DNA of 64,000 nucleotides, from contig DAOUKG010000044.1 of the NCBI GenBank assembly GCA_034421575.1, forward strand, positions 38,668 through 102,667, written 5' to 3'. The notes beneath the pieces are model-generated. The model was not told the origin of the DNA and did no database searches. It saw nothing but the letters and a program-made list of their open reading frames with translations. Shown one piece after another: positions 43,841 to 52,683 of the stretch; positions within the stretch are counted from its first letter, which is position 1; each line of letters starts with the position of its first letter. The position numbers were made by a program, and so were the translations under genes. Origin of the DNA: VXLM01 sp034421575 (GTDB taxonomy: Bacteria; Chloroflexota; Dehalococcoidia; Lucifugimonadales; VXLM01).

Positions 43841-46156
43841 ATGACAACAACCTACGAACCGAATGTCGTCCTATCGCAGGTCGATTACGATGTGGTTGGG
43901 ACGCGCCCCATTCGACACGACGGCGCGGACAAGGTCACGGGCCGCGCGAAGTACGGCGCTGACGTGCACACGACGGGGATGCTGCACGGATTCATCCTCC
44001 GCAGTCCGCATGCCCACGCCAACATCCGGTCGATCGACACGAGCAAGGCGGAGGCCAATCCCGCCGTTCGCGCGATCGTAACCGGCGCAGACATCCCGGA
44101 GACCTCTCTCGATGACGACGGTTCCCGGAAAGTAACGCTCGGCGAGCTCGCGACCGACCTCCTCTATCTGCGCGACGGCATCATGGCCACGAAGAAAGTG
44201 GTCTTCAGGGGTCACCCGGTTGCCGCCGTCGCCGCCACCACTCCTCACGACGCGGAGCAGGCCGCGAAGCAGATAGAGGTCGACTACGAGGTGCTGGAGC
44301 CGGTTTCAGAAGTGGTCGCGGCCATGGCCGACGACGCCCCGGTCCTCCACGACGATCTCGAGATGACCGAGTTCGGCGAGAATACGGGACGCAAGGGCAA
44401 CATCGCCGACCACTCCCAGAACAAGAAGGGCGACATCGCCAAGGGCTTCGAGGAAGCCGACGTGGTCGTTGAGCGCGAGTTCAACACCGCGACGGTGCAT
44501 CAAGGGTACATCGAGCCTCACACCTGCACCGTTCACTGGCGTGACGACGGGCGCATCCACATTTGGAACAGCACCCAGGGTCCCTTCAACGTCCGAGACG
44601 CGACGGCGCAGGTGCTCGACGTGCCATTGACGCAGGTCAAGCTGACGCCCCAGGAGATCGGCGGCGGATTCGGCGGCAAGTTCGAGCCGTACGGAGAGCC
44701 GGTGATGGCCCTGCTGTCCAAGAAGTCGGGGCATCCGGTCAAGATGGCGATGAGCCGCACGGACGAGTTCGAGGCCACCGGCCCGACGCCAGGATCCTAC
44801 ATAAGAGTCAAGATGGGCGCGACGAAGGAAGGCAAGCTCGTCGCGGCGGAGGCGTACCTGGCGTTCGAGGCGGGGGCCTACCCCGGCTCGCCCGTTGGCG
44901 CTGCCGCCGAGTGCGTCTTCGCTCCGTACGACATTCCGAACGCCGTCGTCGATGCGTACGACGTCGTTCTCAACAAGCCCAAGACGGCGGCATACCGCGC
45001 GCCGGGCGCTACGAACGCGGAGTTCGCGTCCGAGACGGTGGTGGACGAGATTGCCGAGCAGCTGGGAATCGACCCCATCGAGTTCCGGCTGCTGAACGCC
45101 GCCAAGGAAGGCACCCGCAAGGTCGATGGGACGGCATTCCCGCGGATAGGTTTCGTGGAAGTGCTCGAAGCGCTCAGGGACCATCCGCACTGGAGCGCCC
45201 CGCTTGAGGGTGAGAACGTCGGACGGGGAGTCGCCTTCGGGTACTGGATGAACGCGGGCCTGCAGTCCGCTGTGAACCTTGCGGTCAACGCTGATGGCAC
45301 GGTGTCCCTGACCGAGGGATCGCCGGACATCGGCGGCACGAGGGCATCGATCTCCATGCAGGCGGCCGAGGTGCTCGGCATCCCCGCCGAGGACTTCTAC
45401 CCCTCCGTGGTGGACACCGACTCCATCGGCTTCACGTTCGGGACGGGCGGGAGTCGCACGACCTTCGCCACCGGCTACGCGGCCATCGAGGCGGCCAAGG
45501 ACGTCAAGCAGCAGATGGTCGAACGCGCCGCAATGATCTGGGACGTAGACGCCGACTCTCTCCAAATGGAGAACGGTGTCATCAGCTCCAAGACCGACTC
45601 CGAGCTCCGGATGACGTTCAAGGAGCTGGCGGCTGAAGCGAACGCCACAGGGGGCGCGATCACGGGTCGCGGCTCGGTCAACCCGGCGGGCGTCGGCGCG
45701 GCCTTCGCGGGCCTCATCGTCGACCTGCAGGCCGACCCGGATACGGGCAAGGTCTCCCTCCTCCGCGCGACGATAGCGCAGGACGCCGGCAAGGCGATTC
45801 ATCCGAGCTACGTCGAGGGTCAGATGCAGGGCGGCACCGCCCAGGGCATCGGCTGGGGCCTGAACGAAGAGTACTTCATGAACGACCAGGGCGACATGGT
45901 CAACAGCACGTTCCTGGACTACCGGATGCCGGTCGCCAACGACCTGCCGATGATCGACACGGTCATCGTCGAGGTGGCGAACCCCGGTCATCCGTTCGGA
46001 GTCCGGGGAGTGGGCGAGGTCAACATCGTTCCTCCGCCCGCGGCAATCGCCAACGCCATCAACCAGGCAATCGGCGTGCGCATGACGCGGCTGCCCATGA
46101 ACCCCAACACCGTCATGGAGACTGTGTGGGCAGGCAACGGCAGCAACGGCGCATAG
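43841..46156 (+). CDS. Xanthine dehydrogenase family, molybdopterin-binding subunit
   Basis: This 771-residue catalytic subunit completes a three-gene molybdenum hydroxylase. Motifs are as in the paralogue at 4668: RPIRHDGADKVTGRAKYGAD, GGGFGGKFEPYG, YRAPGATNAEFASETVVDE and the final GVRGVGEVN with the catalytic Glu. The ATG at 43841 gives an N-terminus matching the paralogue; in-frame codons before it overlap the small-subunit gene. It is 19 residues longer than the orphan copy, mainly from an insertion around residues 85-100 (SLDDDGSRKVTLGELATD). A strong terminator follows 24 bp later. Confidence 0.95.
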   Translation: MTTTYEPNVVLSQVDYDVVGTRPIRHDGADKVTGRAKYGADVHTTGMLHGFILRSPHAHANIRSIDTSKAEANPAVRAIVTGADIPETSLDDDGSRKVTLGELATDLLYLRDGIMATKKVVFRGHPVAAVAATTPHDAEQAAKQIEVDYEVLEPVSEVVAAMADDAPVLHDDLEMTEFGENTGRKGNIADHSQNKKGDIAKGFEEADVVVEREFNTATVHQGYIEPHTCTVHWRDDGRIHIWNSTQGPFNVRDATAQVLDVPLTQVKLTPQEIGGGFGGKFEPYGEPVMALLSKKSGHPVKMAMSRTDEFEATGPTPGSYIRVKMGATKEGKLVAAEAYLAFEAGAYPGSPVGAAAECVFAPYDIPNAVVDAYDVVLNKPKTAAYRAPGATNAEFASETVVDEIAEQLGIDPIEFRLLNAAKEGTRKVDGTAFPRIGFVEVLEALRDHPHWSAPLEGENVGRGVAFGYWMNAGLQSAVNLAVNADGTVSLTEGSPDIGGTRASISMQAAEVLGIPAEDFYPSVVDTDSIGFTFGTGGSRTTFATGYAAIEAAKDVKQQMVERAAMIWDVDADSLQMENGVISSKTDSELRMTFKELAAEANATGGAITGRGSVNPAGVGAAFAGLIVDLQADPDTGKVSLLRATIAQDAGKAIHPSYVEGQMQGGTAQGIGWGLNEEYFMNDQGDMVNSTFLDYRMPVANDLPMIDTVIVEVANPGHPFGVRGVGEVNIVPPPAAIANAINQAIGVRMTRLPMNPNTVMETVWAGNGSNGA

Positions 46157-46179
46157 GACTCGAAGACAGAGTTTGAAGG

Positions 46180-46213
46180 AAGAACCCCATCGATTTCGGT
46201 GGGGTTCTTTCAT
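46180..46213 (+). terminator. Rho-independent terminator of the hydroxylase operon
   Basis: AAGAACCCCATCG-ATTT-CGGTGGGGTTCTT forms a long GC-rich stem (one G-T wobble) with a 4-base loop and a TTTC tail. The A-rich left arm could also work on the other strand. Confidence 0.9.
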
Positions 46214-46258
46214 AACAAGTGAATTGAGAGCCCAAAGTCGCCAACTGATGATAGGCGC

Positions 46259-46287
46259 TTGCTAAAGTAGGGCTACATCGCTACTAT
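46259..46287 (+). promoter_or_regulatory. Promoter candidate for the ABC transporter operon
   Basis: TTGCTA and TACTAT with exactly 17-bp spacing, 120 bp before the first permease gene. Confidence 0.5.
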
Positions 46288-46406
46288 GCGGAAAATGATT
46301 TGCTATGGTACGTTCGACCTAGAACAGTGAATGGTGACCGCCTGGAAATTGGTGAGATGGCGAAAGGCCATAGGCCGGAAAGCACAACTCGCATGGGATT
46401 GACGAC

Positions 46407-47612
46407 ATGGCGCAGATGACGGGACTTCTGACCTACCAGGGCATCCCTGTATGGCGTCACGCCCAGATCCTCCGATGGGCCACCCAGATCATATCCGGCA
46501 TCCTGGCCGTCGTCCTCGTTCTCTGGTTCTTCCTGAACATTGGCAACGCGATCCAGGACCGCAATATCCCCTACGGATTCAGCTTCCTGGACAGGGAGTA
46601 CCAGACTCCCATCGGCCACCACTTCCTCCCTTACGAATCATCCGACTCATTCCTCTACGCACTGGGCGTGGCCGCGACGAACACGGTCGTGGTCTCCATC
46701 GCCGGAGTAATCCTTGCGACAATTCTTGGCATCGTGGTCGGCGTCGCGCGGCTGTCGAATAACTGGATCGTCGCCAAGCTCTCGTTGGTATACGTCGAGT
46801 TCTTCCGCAATGTGCCCCTGCTCGTCCAGCTGTTCTTCTGGTTCTATATATTCCTTGCGCTCCCGCCTGAACGGGACGGATACGTCATTGCGGAGAACCT
46901 GTACATAAACAACGCGGGCGTATCGTTCCCCTGGCCGACACCGCCGGACCTTGCGATGGGGCTGGCATGGCTGGCCCTGGTGCTCGTAGGTGTAATCGCG
47001 GCGGTCATCATTCACAGATTCCTGGTGCGACGCGAGACCATGACCGGCAAGGCTTCGTACCCTGTTGTGTATGGAGTGAGCACGGCGGTCGGCATTGGGG
47101 CAGTAGCCTGGGTCGTCCTGATGGTCTCCTCTGGGGAATCGCCCTTCACCATCTCTTACCCCGCACCTCATGGGACGTTTGGCAGGGTCGCCGGAGGATT
47201 CACGGCTCCCGCCGGACTTCTCGCCCTTCTGATCGGCCTCGTAATGTACACGGCGTCGTTTATCGCGGAGATCGTACGGGCAGGGATCACGTCGGTAGGT
47301 CGCGGTCAGACGGAAGCGGCTCGCGCACTGGGTCTATCCAATCTGGCGGGCTTGAGGCACGTCACGTTCCCACAGGCCCTGCGGGTTATCATCCCGCCGC
47401 TCATCAGCCAATTCCTCAATCTGACCAAGAACAGCAGCCTCGCCGGGGCAATCGGCTACTCCGACCTGACTAACGTTGCCAAGACGATGACGCAGACCGC
47501 TCCCGCGGTGTCTATCTTCGTGCTGATCATGCTGTGCTATCTGGCCATGAGTCTCGCATACTCGCTGGTCGGGAACTTATACAACCGGTACGTACGGATC
47601 ACCGGAGCATAA
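46407..47612 (+). CDS. aapQ: Amino-acid ABC transporter permease (AapQ-like)
   Basis: This 401-residue membrane permease is of the polar amino-acid (HAAT) family. It is the long form with extra N-terminal segments, as in AapQ/BztB, rather than the 220-residue HisQ form. The EAA loop near the C-terminus (about 300-320: GQTEAARALGLSNLAGLRHV) contacts the ATPase. The segment VYVEFFRNVPLLVQLFFWF (about 131-149) is the family's HAAT signature. It precedes its partner permease by 3 bp. Confidence 0.92.
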   Translation: MAQMTGLLTYQGIPVWRHAQILRWATQIISGILAVVLVLWFFLNIGNAIQDRNIPYGFSFLDREYQTPIGHHFLPYESSDSFLYALGVAATNTVVVSIAGVILATILGIVVGVARLSNNWIVAKLSLVYVEFFRNVPLLVQLFFWFYIFLALPPERDGYVIAENLYINNAGVSFPWPTPPDLAMGLAWLALVLVGVIAAVIIHRFLVRRETMTGKASYPVVYGVSTAVGIGAVAWVVLMVSSGESPFTISYPAPHGTFGRVAGGFTAPAGLLALLIGLVMYTASFIAEIVRAGITSVGRGQTEAARALGLSNLAGLRHVTFPQALRVIIPPLISQFLNLTKNSSLAGAIGYSDLTNVAKTMTQTAPAVSIFVLIMLCYLAMSLAYSLVGNLYNRYVRITGA

Positions 47613-47615
47613 GGA

Positions 47616-48869
47616 ATGACTGACAACGAAAATACCGACGCCTCGACGGTCATGGCGCCACCCAGAAGCGAGGTGGGCGTGGTTGGTTGGATGCACGCCA
47701 ACCTGTTCAGCACGTGGTACAACGTGCTGATGACCGTGATATCGGTCGTGGTGGTCGTGTGGTTCCTGTGGTTCGGCCTGACCTGGGTCTTCGGCGATGC
47801 CGAATGGCAGGTCATAGGAACGCTCGGCGGACAGTTCATCATAGGCCAGTACAACACCCAGACAGCGTGTCCTCCGGACCAGAATTGCTTCTGGAGGCCA
47901 CAGGTTGGCCTCCTGCTCGCTACGATGGTGCTGGGAATGGCGTGGGGAGTCGCCGGCGGCGGGACCGCCAGGAGGGTGGCGCTTGCGGTCGCCGTCGTGT
48001 CAGCCGCACTAGCCCTGTTACCTTACAGTTTTGACCGGATGGGCATGGACGTGCGTGTCCTATTGGTTGCAAATATTCCGGCGGTGTTCCTCGGCCTAGC
48101 GATAACGCAATATACGCCATGGCGCGACATTAAACACGTCGCGATTGTCGGCGTTGTTTCTTTCCTTCTGACGTTATTCCTCCTGCGAGGATTCGAGGGA
48201 ATTCCAGGCCTGCAGCCAGTCTCGGTCATCTACTGGGGCGGACTGATGCTGAACATTTTGCTGGCGGTGGCCGGCATCGTGCTCAGCCTGCCAATCGGCA
48301 TCGCCTTGGCGCTAGGTCGGCGGAGTCAGCTCCCAGTCGTGAAGCTGCTGTGCGTGGTATTCATCGAGATCTTCCGAGGGGTACCACTTATCACTCTGCT
48401 GTTCATGTCGCAGGTGCTCGTGCCGCTGGCCTTCCCGGAGAACTTCCCTCAGAACTCCCTCTTCCGGGCGGCTGTTGTCATCACGCTGTTCAGCTCGGCG
48501 TACATGGCGGAGAACATTCGCGGAGGTCTGCAGGCGCTGCACCCCGGCCAGACCGAGGCGGCGAGGGCCCTGGGGCTGTCGGGCTGGCAGATCACGTTCC
48601 TGATTTCCCTGCCCCAAGCAATCCGCAACGTGATCCCGGCCATCGTCGGACAGTTCATCGCCCTCTTCAAGGACACGAGCCTTGTCTACATCATCGGGAT
48701 GCTGGACGTCGTGGAGATCGGTCGCGCGTTCATCCAGGGCAACGTGGAGTATCTCCCCAGCGCGAAGGAGCTGTTCATCTTCCTCGCCATCGTATTCTGG
48801 ATATTCACGTACGGCATGTCGTATGTGAGCAGGCGCGTGGAGGACCATCTGCGCGTCGGAGCGCGGTAG
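47616..48869 (+). CDS. aapM: Amino-acid ABC transporter permease (AapM-like)
   Basis: This 417-residue partner permease has about eight hydrophobic segments. The landmarks are the same as in AapQ: VVFIEIFRGVPLITLLFMSQ (about 247-266) and the EAA loop GQTEAARALGLSGWQITFLI (about 310-330). AAGGA sits directly before the ATG. With the ATPase gene it forms a three-gene operon. Both permeases are of the long Aap/Bzt type, so broad-specificity uptake of amino acids such as glutamate or aspartate is likely. Confidence 0.92.
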   Translation: MTDNENTDASTVMAPPRSEVGVVGWMHANLFSTWYNVLMTVISVVVVVWFLWFGLTWVFGDAEWQVIGTLGGQFIIGQYNTQTACPPDQNCFWRPQVGLLLATMVLGMAWGVAGGGTARRVALAVAVVSAALALLPYSFDRMGMDVRVLLVANIPAVFLGLAITQYTPWRDIKHVAIVGVVSFLLTLFLLRGFEGIPGLQPVSVIYWGGLMLNILLAVAGIVLSLPIGIALALGRRSQLPVVKLLCVVFIEIFRGVPLITLLFMSQVLVPLAFPENFPQNSLFRAAVVITLFSSAYMAENIRGGLQALHPGQTEAARALGLSGWQITFLISLPQAIRNVIPAIVGQFIALFKDTSLVYIIGMLDVVEIGRAFIQGNVEYLPSAKELFIFLAIVFWIFTYGMSYVSRRVEDHLRVGAR

Positions 48870-48913
48870 GTGTGCGCGCGTAAGGAACACAACCCAACAC
48901 CACGGAGGGACCT

Positions 48914-49672
48914 GTGACTGCAACCGAAGAGACTGCTGAGAACGGTACGATGATCGTCTGTCGAGACGTGCACAAGTGGTTCGGATCGTTCCACGCTCTG
49001 CGCGGCGTGTCCACGACGGTAAATAGGGGCGAGGTCGTGGTCGTCTTCGGTCCGTCGGGGTCCGGAAAGTCGACCTTCATTCGCACGATCAACCGGCTGG
49101 AAGAGCACCAGCGGGGGGACATCATCGTCGACGGCATCGAGCTCACCAACGACGTGCGGAATATCGAGGCGATCAGGAGCGAGGTTGGGATGGTGTTCCA
49201 GTCATTCAACCTCTTCCCGCACCTGACCGTGCTCGACAACATCATGCTGGCGCCGCTGAAGGTCCGCAAGTGGCCCAAGGACCAGGCGGAGGAAGTGGCG
49301 ATGAGCCTGCTCGACCGTGTGGGCATCCCCGAACAGGCGGGAAAATACCCCGGCGAGCTGTCGGGCGGTCAGCAGCAGCGCGTGGCAATCGCCCGCGCCC
49401 TAGCGATGCAACCGAAGATCATGCTCTTCGACGAGCCGACCTCCGCGCTGGACCCGGAGATGATCAAAGAGGTGCTCGACGCCATGCGCGAGCTTGCGGA
49501 CTCCGGCATGACGATGATCGTCGTCACTCACGAGATGGGATTCGCCCGAGAGGTGTCCAACCACATGATCATGTTCGACGAGGGCGTCATCGTCGAAGAG
49601 GGCTCCCCGCACGACATCTTCAACAACCCCCAGCAGGACCGGACGAAGCTGTTCTTGTCACAGATCATCTAG
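48914..49672 (+). CDS. aapP: Amino-acid ABC transporter ATP-binding protein
   Basis: This 252-residue ATPase of the GlnQ/HisP/AapP group has Walker A GPSGSGKST (about 51-59), the Q-loop VFQSFNLFPH, the signature LSGGQQQRVAIARAL (about 149) and Walker B IMLFDEPTSALD (about 173), then the His switch VVTHEMGF. The start is GTG at 48914 with GGAGGG just upstream. It would power the two permeases before it. No periplasmic binding-protein gene is in this operon. Confidence 0.95.
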   Translation: MTATEETAENGTMIVCRDVHKWFGSFHALRGVSTTVNRGEVVVVFGPSGSGKSTFIRTINRLEEHQRGDIIVDGIELTNDVRNIEAIRSEVGMVFQSFNLFPHLTVLDNIMLAPLKVRKWPKDQAEEVAMSLLDRVGIPEQAGKYPGELSGGQQQRVAIARALAMQPKIMLFDEPTSALDPEMIKEVLDAMRELADSGMTMIVVTHEMGFAREVSNHMIMFDEGVIVEEGSPHDIFNNPQQDRTKLFLSQII

Positions 49673-49781
49673 AGGGCAGGTGCAGGGTCATTCGCCCGGC
49701 GGTAGAGTCTACGGTCAAGTTAGGAGTGCAATTTTAGCTTCGAGGGGACTCGTCAACTGCATAGGATTAGGTGTTCTTAGC

Positions 49782-50486
49782 CTAAATAATGGCAGTGGAC
49801 TTGTTGAAGAGAGTCGGTAGACTAAGTTCCCTGACACGAAACCCAGTCCCTCGATTCCTTACTGTGCCATTAGGATTAAGGTGCATTCGCAAATCAATCA
49901 TGACGGCACCACTATTGAAGCCGTTTCTGAAAGTCAATGAGCTCGGCTCGGATAGCAATTCTGCTTTGATGTAGTGAAACTCCTCGATTCCCTCGATTTT
50001 CCGTGTGTCGGCATGTACGAAAAGCACGTGGTCAAGCTTAGTTAGGAATTTGCCCACAATGTGAAACAGGTCCCACGTCGCCAATAGACTCTTGCTAGGC
50101 ACGTGATTTAAGAATATCGAGGTAGAATCGCTCGATAACGACAACTGCAAACCCTGTCGGTTCGGCTCGTGGACTGAGACAGTAGTGTAGAGTGCTTGGC
50201 GTTCCTTTTTGCTGTCCCAGTATCCCCAACGACTGATAATTTCCTTCTGGTTGAATTTCCAAACGCTCTTGTTGAACGTAAACAGGGTAATCATACTCTT
50301 CGAGTTGCTCCGAGTAGCTTTAATTTCTACTCGTCCCCCAATGTCAGGTATGGGCAGATTGTTCTCTGTTATATCAAGAAGAGACTCAAGCGTGAAACCC
50401 ACGCCTGTCGATCCTTTCCTACGAGTTTGGACGAACCCTTCGTTTCTAATCGCCGACATCCGTGATCGCAGTTCGGCTAATCTCAC
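49782..50486 (-). CDS. MvaI/BcnI-family type II restriction endonuclease
   Basis: This 234-residue nuclease resembles MvaI/BcnI, monomeric enzymes that cut CCWGG or CCSGG. The segment GSTGVGFTLESLLDITENN (about 25-43), the PDIGGRVEIKATR stretch (about 47-59) with the catalytic D...ExK, and its length all fit. The GTG start overlaps the stop of the methyltransferase gene (TAGTG), so it is translated after its protective partner. The gene is AT-rich against its surroundings, which suggests transfer. Exact recognition sequence not readable from sequence. Confidence 0.85.
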   Translation of the reverse strand: MRLAELRSRMSAIRNEGFVQTRRKGSTGVGFTLESLLDITENNLPIPDIGGRVEIKATRSNSKSMITLFTFNKSVWKFNQKEIISRWGYWDSKKERQALYTTVSVHEPNRQGLQLSLSSDSTSIFLNHVPSKSLLATWDLFHIVGKFLTKLDHVLFVHADTRKIEGIEEFHYIKAELLSEPSSLTFRNGFNSGAVMIDLRMHLNPNGTVRNRGTGFRVRELSLPTLFNKSTAII

Positions 50487-52087
50487 TACTGCACCTTTTT
50501 TTGACAGACCACAATGTATTCAGATTTCATCGTGCTGCCTAGCTTTCCTGGCACGTTTGTCGGTGAGTTCATCGAAGGCATTCTCTTGTTGGGTATGTTG
50601 CGCTGGTACGTGTCGACAAGCGAAAACCCGCTCATCTCAAAGAACGCCCCAGTGGCCTCGGCAGTAGGGACCTCGATTCCATTGACGGTTCGATTGCCCA
50701 CCACGTAACAGGCGTAGCCCCCAGGCTTCACTATTGACGAAACGTTCGTGATTGATTTGCGATAATCGATGAAGAACGACGCAACCTCGCGACTCCGTTT
50801 GGGGTTTGCATTTGAGATTTCGCGTATTGCACTATCCAGCACTTGGCAATCGAAGGAATTATGGCCCTGGTCTTTTGAGCCTCCCATCAACTCATTGTCA
50901 ATTCGATTGGCATCCGTGTACCCCAACCACTGAGACGACAAGCGAGAAAATTGGCCGTAAGCGACAGTTGTTCTCGAGTCTCCATACGGCGGGGAGGTAA
51001 CAATTATGTCAACGGAATCATTCTCGAGCACATTCCTTGGGGCACCTGCCACGGAATTGAAGCCGTAGATGGAAGGGAGAGGTACCGATTGATCTAGAGC
51101 ATTGTTCAGTTGAAGTACAGCATCCCTGTTGCAGGTCAATATGTCGACCATGGTAGAAAACACGTCAGGATTGTGTTCTCTCATCTTCTCACGTGGAATG
51201 CGTACGAGCTTGAATTCGGAATTCTTGGTCCAGGAGGTCTTCCTGATCGTAAGACTGAATGCGACCCTGAAAAAGTCGGCAATTGGAATGTCGTCAATGC
51301 GGTCGATATATTCACGAATCAATGTCAACTCGCGTTGCACACGATCATCGAACCAATAGTCAACGTTGGGGAAGTCAGGTGTTTCGACGCGCCCATTCGA
51401 CGCCGGGACAGCATCAAGCCCGAAATCTATGTATCTTTCTAACGCGAGATCAAGCTGGTTGATATCGATTGGTGTCGTTTTGACCTTGGCTATGAGTCTG
51501 GCCAGTGGATTCAGATCGGTACCTACAGATTCGCTGCCGACCAAGAACGCTTCAAGTAACGTTGTCCCGGTTCCGCAGTACGGGTCAAAGAGGATACCCC
51601 TAGGACGTCCGTATTCTAGGATTAGACGGCGGGCCACTTGCGGAATCATCATCGCGGGATATGGATGAATTCCGTGAGTGTACTCCTTCGTGTTAGCCGT
51701 TCGATAATCCCAATCGGAGGCTAGTTGTGGTTTCTCTTTCAACATTGGTCCGCTTGTCATTTCTGCCTGGAGGAGCCTGACCTGCATCATAGCATCCCGA
51801 TCCGACACATGTGAATCGGGCATACCAACTGGATTGCCGCATGCCAGGCGGTTGCCGTAGACGCTCTTCGCCATGCCCGTCATGCGATCTTCCTTATCCG
51901 TCGCATGGACACTATGCTCTTCCTGAGTCTCCGCTTGAAGCCATACGGGGTTGTCCGGTACATTTGGCAAAATCCTCCTATGTAATTGTCTGAACCGCAG
52001 CAATAAGCTGAACAATGGACCTTCGAAAGAAACGGACTCTGCTGCCGGCGAATTCACAGAATGAGTACATTGGGGTTGGAAGTCCAC
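50486..52087 (-). CDS. DNA methyltransferase of the restriction-modification pair
   Basis: Up to 533 residues of an amino-methyltransferase (N4-cytosine or N6-adenine class). The catalytic motif IV is TSPPYGDSRT (about 374); SPPY favours N4-cytosine. The SAM motif I, DPYCGTGTTLLEAFLVGSES (about 168), follows a HPYPAMMIP segment, and motif X-like parts lie at the N-terminus. The real start is uncertain: the first 65-110 residues look poorly conserved, and the ATGs at about 51884, 51875 or 51785 are plausible. Upstream of the endonuclease, overlapping it by one base. AT-rich, as is its partner. Confidence 0.85.
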   Translation of the reverse strand: MDFQPQCTHSVNSPAAESVSFEGPLFSLLLRFRQLHRRILPNVPDNPVWLQAETQEEHSVHATDKEDRMTGMAKSVYGNRLACGNPVGMPDSHVSDRDAMMQVRLLQAEMTSGPMLKEKPQLASDWDYRTANTKEYTHGIHPYPAMMIPQVARRLILEYGRPRGILFDPYCGTGTTLLEAFLVGSESVGTDLNPLARLIAKVKTTPIDINQLDLALERYIDFGLDAVPASNGRVETPDFPNVDYWFDDRVQRELTLIREYIDRIDDIPIADFFRVAFSLTIRKTSWTKNSEFKLVRIPREKMREHNPDVFSTMVDILTCNRDAVLQLNNALDQSVPLPSIYGFNSVAGAPRNVLENDSVDIIVTSPPYGDSRTTVAYGQFSRLSSQWLGYTDANRIDNELMGGSKDQGHNSFDCQVLDSAIREISNANPKRSREVASFFIDYRKSITNVSSIVKPGGYACYVVGNRTVNGIEVPTAEATGAFFEMSGFSLVDTYQRNIPNKRMPSMNSPTNVPGKLGSTMKSEYIVVCQKKVQ

Positions 52088-52309
52088 GGAGGACGTACTA
52101 GAAAGAATGTTCTACAAGAGTACCATCTGATCCCTACTCGGTGCAAGGACACAAGAAAGCCCCTAAGTGGAGTTGACTGTTGCCTCTACCATCTAGGCGC
52201 AGCCAATTTCTCAACCTCGCAGGTTTCCAGTCGATATCGTGACAGTATTCATTTGCCCCAAGGCGGTTGATGAACTTGGCAAGGCTCGCCCTTATCGCCC
52301 TCCCCCACG
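52088..52309. other. Intergenic stretch without recognised content
   Basis: No gene, repeat or RNA recognised between the methyltransferase gene and the promoter of the RAM-domain gene. An 88-codon frame on the minus strand (52134-52400) has no family resemblance. Confidence 0.5.
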
Positions 52310-52338
52310 TTGACACCCTCAAACGTCCAGAATAGAAT
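52310..52338 (+). promoter_or_regulatory. Strong sigma70-type promoter
   Basis: TTGACA and TAGAAT with 17-bp spacing, 65 bp before the RAM-domain gene. Confidence 0.65.
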
Positions 52339-52340
52339 CT

Positions 52341-52361
52341 GTGAACTTCGCCGCCGTTCAC
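52341..52361. promoter_or_regulatory. Inverted repeat GTGAAC-N9-GTTCAC at the predicted transcription start
   Basis: The two arms start 2 bp after the -10 box, a good place for a repressor. May be the operator for this operon. Confidence 0.45.
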
Positions 52362-52402
52362 CGATGTGGTGAGGACGGTCGAGAGAGCCCAAGGAGGCAT
52401 TG

Positions 52403-52642
52403 ATGGGAACGAAAGCGTATGTGTTGATCGAGGTGGCAGTGGGCAAGGCCAAGACGGTGGCCGATCAGATCCTCAGCCTCGAGGGAGTTAAGACGGTAGA
52501 CGTGGTCATGGGAACCTTTGACATTATTGCCATTGTCAACGCGCAGGACGTGAGCGCAGTCGCCTCCCTCGTGACAGGCGACATACATACCATCGACGGT
52601 GTTCTTCGTACACAGACGTGCCTGGCCGTCGTAGCCACCTAG
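52403..52642 (+). CDS. Stand-alone Lrp/AsnC ligand-binding (RAM) domain protein
   Basis: This 79-residue protein is made of a single RAM/ACT-like domain with no DNA-binding helix-turn-helix. The pattern AYVLIEVAVGKAKTVADQIL ... VVMGTFDIIAIVNAQ ... LRTQTCLAV is the Lrp C-terminal effector domain. AAGGAGG lies 6 bases before ATG 52403. Stand-alone members form ring oligomers that bind amino acids. It shares a promoter with the alcohol dehydrogenase gene 41 bp later and may sense a metabolite for it. Confidence 0.85.
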   Translation: MGTKAYVLIEVAVGKAKTVADQILSLEGVKTVDVVMGTFDIIAIVNAQDVSAVASLVTGDIHTIDGVLRTQTCLAVVAT

Positions 52643-52683
52643 CGCACCCACCCCCAACATTTCCGGAACGAGGCAGAAGCGCC

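Noticed and set aside
44306..46213. 635-codon open frame opposite the hydroxylase large subunit
   Set aside because: Antisense shadow; it would also read through the strong terminator at 46180.
52134..52400. 88-codon minus-strand frame as a possible controller protein of the restriction system
   Set aside because: No helix-turn-helix pattern, and it covers the strong promoter of the RAM-domain gene.
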